From Crossaster papposus (lineage: Eukaryota > Echinodermata > Asteroidea > Velatida > Solasteridae): DNA of 64,000 nucleotides. Numbering within the stretch: position 1 is the first letter of the stretch; every line of letters starts with the position of its first letter. Under the pieces are notes generated by a model. That model was not told the DNA's origin. It was given only the letters and a program-made list of their open reading frames with translations, and did not search any database. The position numbers and the translations under genes were made by a program. The DNA lies in contig JBAIAA010000240.1 of the NCBI GenBank assembly GCA_037893245.1, forward strand, positions 620,001 through 684,000, written 5' to 3'. This document shows, piece by piece, positions 36,301 to 48,300 of the stretch.

Positions 36301-39300
36301 TAGTACAGACGGGGTTAGCAACAGGGCTCAAGTATTGGATGGACCGGCGTGAGTTCATGGTGAAATCGTGGTACGTCCATCCGGTGGCCGAGGCATACGA
36401 AGATCTGGTCAGCAGCGTGAGTATATTCCAACATTTTTTGTTAGAACTTTCTGCATTTTTTTTAGTTTTCTTTAAAATCGGCCATTTAGCATTTCAATTG
36501 TTTCATTTAAAATTAATATACAAACTTTGGTTTTGTTGTAATATTTTTGAAAATGATGGATTCGGGGATTAGACTTTTATAGTAAATGTAGTTGTGTCGA
36601 CCTGTTTAAAGTTTTGTGTTAATGGATAGGTGAGAAACAAAGAAAGAACAAATTGCTGTTCTTGTAGTCCGGTTACCTAACTTTTCTTTTGGACGAAATG
36701 GAGCACTTAACAGGTGTAAGGGAATTATCAGGTCAGGGAACCAGACTAGTTGGTTTGTACCCTGATCATAGATGGATAACCAATTTCAAACAAAATGTGG
36801 ACTAATTTGGTAAATTGGGGTTAGAATTGGAAAAACAATCATTTGACAATATAACTATACACATTTAAGAGTTTTAACCGATAAGGCCAAACAAATAATA
36901 GTTATGCTTCCATATAGTAGTTCCTACCTACCCTATTTTGACAGCCTGACCCTAACTTTTGTTGGGGAAAAAACAAAAAAAAACCTCAAAACCATCAATT
37001 AGTACCTTTTATCTTTGATTACAAGCAGAAATCTACATTATGATGTGTTCCCAAACATATTGACAAATTTCCCTGCCTACCCACCCTATTTTTAAATGCC
37101 ATGTAATCGTAAGCAAAACTATTTTATTTTGGGGCCTAATTATTTTGTTGGTTCTTTTTTTATTTATTACAGGCAACGGTCATCTTCGCAGATTTCTTGT
37201 CATTCCTTGTTCTCTTCAATTACATCATTCCAATCTCCCTCTATGTCACAATTGGTAAGTGTTGTTTTTTAAAGAAGATTTTGTCCTTCCAAATGTCAAT
37301 TGGTTCAGTATGTATTAACCCTAACCCTTCCACACGCAACGGAACGCATCAGGTTCCGAAGTCTGGTGCGTTCTATACTTGCAAAGTTTTCCCAAGATTC
37401 GAACGGATAACGCATAAACACGTCACGAGCAAGGCTAAAAATGTCTGTCAGCAGCGAACAAGGCCAGAAATGCATGGATGTGCTTCCCGGTACCAGCGGC
37501 CTGAACCCGCCTCGGATTGAGTTTCGTTGAAAATAGTCCCGCGCCTCGGTTTAGCGATGTTAAAATAATCACGGCGAACTGGTTAGAAGTGTCTAAAAAT
37601 CGTCTAAAAATTGTCTAAAAATCACATGTATTCATCGCAGTTTCGGTCATTTGTAAACAAAAAAAAATTCTGTTTTTGTATCCTCTTGTAAACTTTTATT
37701 TTTCATTTAGAACTATCCACTTTATCTAAATCTATCGTACTGTTCTTTTATTTTTTTTGTATCTTGTTTTCAGAATTACAAAAGTTTTTAGGATCACTGT
37801 ATTTCGGCTGGGACGTGAACATTTACGATCCTGTAAGTATTTCAAAAACTTCTAGCACTTTTAACGTCGAATCTGACAGTCTGTCTCTATCCTCCAGAAC
37901 CGCCTGGTTGATTATGAAGATTGAAGAGGGTAAGGGTTTGAATGATTTGTTTTCTTTCTTTTTTCGGGGGTTCACAGCAAACAGACCTCCGTGCCAAGGC
38001 CAACACCTCCGACCTGAACGAGGAGCTAGGTCAGGTGGAATACATGTTCACCGATAAGACGGGCACGCTGACGGAGAACGACATGGAATTCAGATACTGC
38101 TCGGTGGACGGCGTCAAATACATGGAGAAAGGAGGGAAACTGGTACCCGGTAAAGATCACATGGCAACTCCTGTAAGTGGACACGTGTTTTAAGACTAGT
38201 AAATGTGGAATTGTTGTGGCTTCGTGGTCTTTTTGAACCAATAAACTTACTGAAGTAAATTTCTGAAAATGCGTCTCTTTTTGGATTTAACTGGTATCTA
38301 GCAACCTCTTATCTCACACAGGAGGCGGTGAGAGAGTTCTTGCTCTGCCTGGCGCTCTGCCACACTGTCCACGTCGATAAAGACCAAGGCGGGGATGAGG
38401 TTGACGCGCCGAACCCTAACGAGGATTACACGCTGTGGCAGTACCAGGCTTCGTCGCCGGACGAGAAGGCGCTGGTCGAAGCTGCTCGCAGGTGAGTCGT
38501 CGTCACAAGACGGTCACGAGACGGTCATGAGTCGGTCACAGGTTGGACACTAGTCGGTCACGAGTTACGGGTCGGTTACTCGTTACTCACAAGTCGGATA
38601 CAAATTAATCAAATTTTAATCACAAGTAGATCGCAGGCCGTCATAAGTCATCGTCACAATCGGTTGTTAAATCCCAAGTTTTCTTGTTGTTGAGCCTGAA
38701 AGTTTGTTTCCAGGCTTGATGATGTTTTTATCGTTCAATCATAAGCTAATCACAAGCCAATCGCAAGCCGAACGCATGTTGATCACAAGCCAATCGCAAG
38801 TAAATCGCAAGTCAGTCACAAGTCAATCACAAACTTATCACAAACTTATCACAAGTCAATCACAAACTTATCACAAGTCTATCACAAGTCTATCACAAGT
38901 CTATCACAAGTCTATCACAAGTCTATCACAAGTCTATCACAAGTCTATCCCAACCCAATCCCAACCCAATCCCAACCTAATCCCAACCCAATCCCAACCC
39001 AATCCCAACCCAATCCCAACCCAATCCCAACCCAATCCCAACCCAATCCCAACCCAATCCCAACCCAATCCCAACCCAATCCCAACCCAATCCCAACCCA
39101 ATCCCAACCCAATCCCAACCCAATCCCAACCCAATCCCAACCCAATCCCAACCCAATCCCAACCCAATCCCAACCCAATCACAAGCCAATCCCAAGCCAA
39201 TCACAAGTTCAAAATGTTGATTATAAGATAAGCTCAACTCGACCCAGTCTCAAAACTGAGTCACAAGCTTTCTCAATAAACGTCATTGTTTCATCTTCTG

Positions 39301-42300
39301 TTAAGACCACGCGCACTGTTGTTTTGTTTGTTTGTTTGTAGGTTTGGCGTGACCCTTTCCGCATCCACCCAGGAGTACAGTGAGCTCATGATTGAGGGAA
39401 ACCTGGTTCGATTCCAACTGCTGCACGTCCTGGAGTTTGACCCGACCAGAAAATGCATGAGTGTTATCATAAGGACCCCCGAGGGTATGTACGACCGGTT
39501 GTGCCTGGGTGTATACGACTGGGTGTGTATTGTAGGAATTATGCAGTGTCAGCTTTAGATAGCTTCAGATACTAAACCAACAATTTGTTTGTCTCGCCTG
39601 AACAAAGTTTATAAAGAGACTATTAGACAAGGTGCCGTGTGTCTGGGGGATCTTCCGTGGCCCCCCTCCCTCTGGGATTCTCCTGGAAAACTGCCTAAAA
39701 TCAGTCTATCGTTATACTTCTATACAATGGTTCTTTCATTCTTTTGAAACGTTCTTGTTCTTTTCCTATGTGGTAATTGTTCCTTCTGACTCCAAGTTTT
39801 TATATTCTCCATAGTTCACTTGATTGTTTTTTATTACTAACTAATATCTTATATTTGTACACATTTCCGCCGTGAATATGGCCACTGATGCCGGTACGGC
39901 GTTAAAAATTAAAACTCACTCACTCACTAAAAAGAGACTATGCCATCACTATAACTGTATGTAGTCTGTACGTAGTCTGTACGTACATGTATGTGTCATT
40001 TTGGTTTGAAGTTTGGAAACATTGGTCTTGAATGCAAATCTAAAGTCCATTTTCCATCGATCTTGGGTCATGGATGCAATATTATAACCTTCATATGAAG
40101 CTTGTGTCAAAGGTCATTTTAAGGTCAAGTTCTAAGATGGGCTAGATTTGTAAAACTTGTGTCATTTGAAAAAAAACTTGAACTTTCATTGCAAGCAAAT
40201 TTGGGTCACGGATGCAACATGGAAACTTCCGTGGGTTGGTGATATTAAAGGTCGCACTGAGGTCAAAGGTCATTTGAGGCCAATTTGTTAAATAGGTGAG
40301 ACTCGTGTTTCGAAAAAAACATCCTTGTGATTTTTGTTTTTCAATATTGTCTTTTATGTTAAAGGAAATGTGCAAGTCTTGTGCAAGGGGGCCGAATCCA
40401 CAATCCTCGCGAGAAGTGTTACCGGACAGATAGACGTCACCCTTAATCACGTGAACGACTACGCTGTGGTTAGTACCTTTAACCCTTTCAATACCGCATT
40501 GTTTTATGGGGTCACACTGCCCTGTACCGCATTCTTTCACACAACGCACTGTTTTATGCAACTTGCAGCGTTTACTATTTGTAAACCTCAATTTTCTATT
40601 TGAAGACTTCGTTTTACCGAAAATCATTGTGTATATTATTTGTAGGCAATGAAATGGTCTTTCATATCTGTTAGTTGTTATACAAATAGAACAAAATGTA
40701 GTTATATAAAAATACACCAGCGACACCAGCTACCCAAGGCCAAGCGCGTCAAACGGCACCCCGTCCACCACCGGCACCCCGTCCACGGCGGGCCGTTGTA
40801 GTAGCACTATGACCAGGCATATCAAAGTCAAACGACGACGTAGACATGGAAGAAACTTCACTAGATTCATTGGAATCCTCACTAAGTTCCTCTTCAGAAC
40901 TTTCCAAATCTATATCGGAGTCACTATCAGCAAATAACTATGCTAATATTTCCGCGTTACGATAAGCCATAATGGTGATATTTTGTCCAACAAAAACAGA
41001 AGAAAATTTGTTGCGTGTGTTTTTCTCGGAAAATCGTAATGGAAACCCCACACGCGTTATACACCATTGTAAAGCTAGCTCAATTGACTTCCTGACTATA
41101 TAAAATTCAACAACAGAGGGCAGCAAACGAAACTAATGCAGCTTCTCGAAAACAGAGGCACTCTGTTGTCGAGTAAACTCGACATTGGTACGGAAGCACA
41201 CTGCGTTGCGCTGTCGAGTAAACTCGACATTGGTATTGATAGAGTTAAGATGTTTTTGACGAATCTGCCGTCGTTATTTGTTTATGTTCAGCGTATGAAA
41301 GTTCTTTCCGCATCTTCTTACTTCAAGACTGGAGAAGTCTCTGTCAAGACCTTGCCTTTGCCTTTTGTGAAATATCACAGTTTTAGAAAAATGTTGACAG
41401 ACTCCCTCCTGTCTTTAAAAAAAATGCTTCTCTTTATTTATTTTTGCGAGCATTCCTGCCGTGAATATGGCCACTGATGCCGGTACGGCGTTAAACCCAA
41501 AAACTTACTCACTCACTATTGTTGCGAGTGGCCTTGTGATTTAACTATGCTAGTTAATAATAACAGATCTATTAATACAGCGATTTACATTATTACCCGT
41601 GAACATTGAACCTGTGAAACATTCCAAATACAATCTCATCTACCTGGGGAGTATACAGCTCGATGCTGCCATTTTGGTGCAAAGCAGCTAAAATCAACCA
41701 CTAAACCATCTCTGCCCTCACAGGTACCCATTTTACTCCTGGGTGGAGAGAAGCAATGAGTGACAAAGTGCCTTGCCCAAGGGCACAAGCACCACAACCC
41801 AAAGCTGGACTCGATTCATACAACCTTCAGAATTACCCCGTAGGCTGTGAATTCAATGCTCTAGACCACAGGACCATGTTGATTTCAAAAGATGAAATTT
41901 TCGTGTTTTATTTAATTTATTTCAGGAGGGGCTTCGTACTCTCTGCTTTGCCAAACGTGAGCTGAGTGTAGCGGAATACGAAGACTTTCACCAACAGCTT
42001 AACGTGGCGTCGACAGCCTTAGAAAACAGAGAAGACAAGGTTTGTCGTGATCGTGCTACAAGTTTTAAGTTCCCATGCTTCAAGTTTTTAAGTTTGTTTC
42101 ATACTTTTATAAATGGGTAATTCCACCAAGTTGGGACATAGTGTTCTTGTAGGGTAACTGCGGTTCTTTAAAAAAACTTTTAAATCGACTTTTCTTAATT
42201 TAAGGCTTTAACCAGTTCGCGCCGGATGACGTATTTACACACAAAGTTTTTTTCCGAGATTCAAAACGGATGACGCATAAACACGTCACGAGCAGGGCAG

Positions 42301-45300
42301 AAAATGTCTGTCAGCAGCGAGCAAGGCCGGAAATGCGTGGGTGTGCTTCCCGATACCATCGGCCTAAACACGCCTCGGATCGAGTTTCGTGCAAAATCAC
42401 CCATTTTGCAGTTTTCTCCCAGATTTTTGATTAAATTTGCTAGAATTGTTTGCCCAGTTCCGTCTCATTTTGCCGGAACACCTCACAAATTTGACTTTCT
42501 TAAAATGTTCCGAAACATTGGGAACATGTTGACATTTTTGAGCATATACTATGATAATATCTATAGAACAGCCTCAGTATTTGGGTAATTTTGTGTCTGC
42601 GTTTAGCTTATCCAAGTGTTCAATAACGTGGAGCAGGAACTTCATTTACTGGGTGCGACCGGTGTGGAAGACAGACTTCAAGAAGGCGTCCCGGAGACCA
42701 TTGAGGCTCTACGAACAGCCGGGATCAAGGTAAAATGGATCATTCCGTCTCAAATCAAACACTTCTCGGTAGCAAACCTCTTAAATTTTCTTAAAATTTT
42801 GCTAAATTTGCTATAATTGTTTGGCCATTATAAGGAAAAACTTTCAAATTTGAGTCGTTTTGGGTCGTGCGATTTGATCACTTGATTGAACGGCTGTTTC
42901 ATGACAGGTCTGGGTGCTGACGGGCGACAAGCAGGAAACAGCGGTCAACATCAGCCACTCCTGCAAACACTTCAAGCCCCACATGCAGGAGTTAATGCTG
43001 GTCAAGCAGGCCAATGCGCAAGAATGTGGCGACACTCTCTGGCGATTCTTAGAACAGTGAGTGAATTAAAAAAAAAATAAGCCAGAAAATATTAAAATAC
43101 CTTCCTTGGGTTAGTCGGCCAAATAAACCAATTAGCCATTTTGGCATTCTAACTGCGCACATACCCAATTTGCAAATTTTTTGATAAACCTTAATTTATT
43201 TTTAAACAAAATGTACAACTTGAAATTGTTCATACATTGAGAATGAAGAAGGGTTTTTCTGTGTACACAAAAGTTGAAGTGCAAAAAAGAAATCATTTAA
43301 ACTGTAACCACTTTTTGTAAACCGCTTTTTTAACCACTTTTAGCAAATACAATTAATATGTAAAGGTCGGTTCATACTGGACAGGAATACGAATGCGTAG
43401 CGTTATATATGATCGCCGAAGTTGAAATGTGTTCAACTTTTTGCGAATTCGCAGAGCGAAAACTTGACGCTCTGACGTCACAAGTATAAACCGAATTTAA
43501 AAGACAAATTTCTAAGTAAAATTGCATTTTCAACGAAAAATAAGTTGACAGCTGCTTAAACCGACAGTGGCGTAGCATTTTTGAGGAGTTTTTGTTGTGT
43601 AACATTGTTTAGCAGTTAGCATTTCTGTACCTACTGTCGAGTTGAAATCGCATGATGATTAAAAATAAAAGTTGGGAAATTATTTGTTGTAGTAGAGTAT
43701 TTAATCCATATGAAATTTCTCATTTCCTGTTTTATTTCTTTGGTAGGATGAAAGCCGAGCCCAAAGCGAGCTACGCGATGGTTGTCGACGGTCCTAGTTT
43801 ATTCCACGCATTGGAACACCACAAGGAAACGCTATGCAGTCTGTGCCTTCTCTGCGTGGCCGTGTTATGCTGCCGAATGTCTCCCCTCCAGAAAGCAGAA
43901 GTACGTCGACAACTTGGCAAACTCTAAACTCCCTACCTCATTGTTTTACTTACAAATAACCTGAATCCTGCAAAATCGACTCCGATTCCAAAGGGTTAAA
44001 GCTCCATGTAGCCTGAATCCTCCCAAATCCTCCAATATTATACACATATGGACTGGCAATGAGGTCACTAGAGCACGTCTATTCCCCCGAGGGACTGTGA
44101 GTGACCAGAAGTAGGACCTATTTCCCGAGGCCGAGGGAAATAGGTCCCCCCTTCTGGTCACTCACAGGCCCGAGGTCGGATAGACGTGCTCTAGTAACCG
44201 AATCATGCCAGTCCATATGTGTTTTATAACACACCTCGATTCAAAAGATCCAGACGCCGCCATTTTTCATATTAAGATGAGCCTGGCAAACCACTTGAGG
44301 GCACTGTAACCAGTAAAAAATGTTAAGTCTATTGCCCGCTTCGGAAAATATTTCCCGCAAATTCACGGTGGCGCAAATCTCATGCACTAGCCTATATTAG
44401 TTAACCCCACGTGACCGTGTTTTAGCCAACCAGAATACAGAACTAGCAAGAGGTGACCACTGCCTGAATCCTGACAATTTTTTCATTGGGTTTACAAAGC
44501 AGCCAAAAGAACACTTTTTTAGTACTTTAAACGTTGCAGGTTCCCATCCTACTGTACATATTGAGACAACGGCAAAAATAATAAACAGTTGCTAAACCAC
44601 TTGTATCATATCCTAAAGGTCTTAGGTTCACATCCCAACTTAGTGTGTGTGTTTTGTTTTAAATAGAGATGTCGAAACAGCATGACAACATAGTTGGTAG
44701 AGTACTTGTATATTTTTTCAGAGATTTTGGGTTCGATTCTTGCTCAAGTAAAATTCTTCTTTGGTTTTTTTGGTCTATTCAATTAGTGAAATGTTTTGAT
44801 AATAATTTGTTGGTACAGGTTGTGAAGCTGGTGAAATTCTCCGACAGTCGACCGACTACCATGGCCATCGGCGACGGTGCCAACGACGTCAGTATGATTC
44901 AAGAAGCACACATTGGCCTCGGTAAATTTGCTTGAAGTTTTTTTTTTTACATGTAGAACTGTCTAAGTCGTGTCTTAATTGTTTGTCTAGGGCTAGCACC
45001 TTAGGTTTTTGACAATTACAACTACATGAAAAACACAAGGATCAGAAGGTTAGATATGGGGGTTCGAATCCAGCTGCTGGCCGTATATTGTCCTTAGGCA
45101 AGCCACCTTACCCCATTTGCCTCTCCACCTAGGAATTGAAGGGATAATAATATAAGCTGAGGACAACCATATATATTTGATCAACTCTTTTTATTTAATT
45201 TTTTCTTTTTTTTTCTTACAATTTCTTTTTGTTTTGCCAGGCATCATGGGTAAGGAGGGTCGTCAGGCTGTCCGATGTAGCGACTACGCATTCTCTCGCT

Positions 45301-48300
45301 TTAGGTTCCTTACACGAGTGCTCTTGGTGCACGGGGCGTGGTACTACAACCGCATTGCAATCACTGTACAGTACTTTTTCTACAAGGTGAGGTGGTAATC
45401 ATAAGGTTGGGTGGGGTGGGTTTGGTTGGTTGGGCTTGGATGGTTTAGGCTGGTTTAGGCTGGGCTGGGCTTGGATGGTTTAGGCTGGGCTTGGCTTGGG
45501 TTTGTTGAGCTGGGCTTTGTTGGGCTAGGCTCGGCTTGGCTCAGTGGTTGGGCTTTGATGGTTTGTTTTGGGCTTGGTTTGGCTTGGCTCAGTGGACTGG
45601 GGGCTTGGATGGTTTGGGCTGGGCTGGGCTTTTGCTGGGCTCGGCTGTGCTGGTCTGGGCTTTGCTGGTATTGGCTTTGCTGGTCTGGGCTTTGCTGGTC
45701 TGGGCTTTGCTGGTCTGGGCTTTGCTGCTCTGGGCTTTGCTGCTCTGGGCTTTTCTGGTATGGGCTTTGCTGGATTGGGCTTTGCTGGATTTTGCTTTGC
45801 TGGATTTTGCTTTGCTGGACTTTGCTTTGCTGGACTGGACTTTGCTAAGCTAAGCTAGCCTGTTCTGGGCTGGGTTTTGCTGGGCTTAGTTGGATTGGGT
45901 TTCGGTAGGAACTGGTTGTTGGTTTGGTTCAGTATGTTCCAACATTAAAAACCCAAAATTATTTGTCCCCTGCAGAATGTTGCCTTCATCACCGCTCAGT
46001 TTTTATACGCCTTCTATTCAGCCTTCTCCGAACAAGTGAGTATTTCGAGAGTCAACTGAACTAATTTTTGGTTCCCTTTTAGGGCAATCTGTATATTGTC
46101 ATGGAAACAGGTTTTAGGGGAAGGGAAAGGGGTTGTGTAATAAAAGCAATTTCTGCCTTTCGTTTCAGACGGTGTACGATAGCTTCTACCTGACGCTGTT
46201 CAACATCACCTACACCTCGCTGCCCATCTTCATCTACGGGATCCTTGAGCAGCACCTCGACAGCGAGACGCTGGTCGGTAACCCGCGCCTGTACCGGGAG
46301 ATCCGGCAGAACGCCAAGCTGACCTGGATCCAGTGCATCTACTGGCTTGTGCTGGGTAAGCCGGTCTGGTTCCTTGACCCCAGTACACTTGCCTATTTCC
46401 TCCTTGTAGAAAATGTAGTCAGGTTCTCTATCTCAAAATCGGCTACACCCAGTTCAGGTGGTTTGTTTTTTTCGCCAGTGGCTATGGCTATTCATCACAA
46501 TGCAGCCATTGTATGAATCAAAGCCGTAGCCACACAATTCCAAAATGTTAACGCGGCTGTTCAACAGGAGCATGTATAATTGTCAGCCCCAGCCGTTCAG
46601 GTGTGAACTGACTTGTGGATATGGCTGTCAGCAGGTCTAGGTCCCAGACTCGAATGAATGTCTGAGCAGTTCTTTGTAAACTCTGTCCATTGTGTAAACC
46701 CGACTAGACAATAATCATTTTGCATTTTTATTGAATTGCCTGTGAATCAGTCTCGTTCCCTGACTCTGAGGAATAGCTTAACTCTACAAAGTAAACCACG
46801 AGCCAGGGGTACCTGACTAAATAAGAATCGCTCATCAAGCTTATCAAGCCACTTTCCTTTTTTTAGCCGTACTTCTCATTTTCAATTTTGTAGTTTCTAT
46901 TTCATTCTTGTCTAGGTATGGTCCATGCCTTAGTCATTTTCTACTTTACCCTATTGCTCTTCAAAGATGATGCATCGTTGTACCCAGATCAGAAGGTATA
47001 GAATGTTATAAAAGACGTTAAAATGGTTTAAAAAAATATATTTTATATGGTTGCTATCAAGCGAGAGGTCAAGGTTTTTCATTTTGAGGGAAACCCTGTT
47101 AAAACTGTTTCGTTTATGTACTTGTTTGTTTGTTCTTTTTTTCACAGAGTATGGGCAACTGGTGTTTTGGCACAATTCTGTACACTTGCTGTATCTTAAT
47201 TGCTAATATCAAGGTAAATTATGTAAGGACGGTCAAGTTCAAACTTGTAAAACATTTTTTTGAGGCTTTTATTCTGATTTATGACCAACTTAAGACGACT
47301 TGTGGTTGGCTTGTGGTTGGCTTGTGGTTGGCTTGTGACTGGCTCGGGACTGGCTCGGGACTGGCTCGGGACTGGCTCGGGACTGGCTCGGGACTGGCTC
47401 GGGACTGGCTCGGGACTGGCTCGGGACTGGCTCGGGACTGGCTCGGGACTGGCTCGGGACTGACTCGGGACTGACTCGGGACTGACTCGGGACTGACTCG
47501 GGACTGACTCGGGACTGACTCGGGACTGACTCGGGACTGACTCGGGACTGACTCGGGACTGACTCGGGACTGACTCGGGACTGACTCGGGACTGACTCGG
47601 GACTGACTCGGGACTGACTCGGGACTGACTTGGGACTGACTTGGGACTGACTTGGGACTGACTTGGGACTGACTTGGGACTGACTTGGGACTGACTTGGG
47701 ACTGACTTGGGACTGACTTGGGACTGACTTGGGACTGACTTGGGACTGACTTGGGACTGACTTGGGACTGACTTGGGACTGACTTGGGACTGACTTGGGA
47801 CTGACTTGGGACTGACTTGGGACTGACTTGGGACTGACTTGGGACTGACTTGGGACTGACTTGGGACTGACTTGGGACTGACTTGGGACTGACTTGGGAC
47901 TGACTTGGGACTGACTTGGGACTGACTTGGGACTGACTTGGGACTGACTTGGGACTGACTTGGGACTGACTTGGGACTGACTTGGGACTGACTTGGGACT
48001 GACTTGGGACTGACTTGGGACTGACTTGGGACTGACTTGGGACTGACTTGGGACTGACTTGGGACTGACTTGGGACTGACTTGGGACTGACTTGGGACTG
48101 ACTTGGGACTGACTTGGGACTGACTTGGGACTGACTTGGGACTGACTTGGGACTGACTTGGGACTGACTTGGGACTGACTTGGGACTGACTTGGGACTGA
48201 CTTGGGACTGACTTGGGACTGACTTGGGACTGACTTGGGACTGACTTGGGACTGACTTGGGACTGACTTGGGACTGACTTGGGACTGACTTGGGACTGAC

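Noticed and set aside
37898..37930. Possible exon after CCTCCAG
   Set aside because: It breaks the DP to [16 protein letters not shown] continuity and has no homologous sequence.
38704..39237. Long open frames on both strands
   Set aside because: They translate the 11-bp minisatellite, whose period is not a multiple of three yet lacks stops in all frames.
40142..40726. 194-codon minus-strand ORF
   Set aside because: It is antisense to ATP11 exon 16 and part of the piggyBac remnant; no family likeness.
45471..45858. Three overlapping frames rich in Gly, Leu, Cys and Trp
   Set aside because: Minisatellite in intron 22; no unique sequence.
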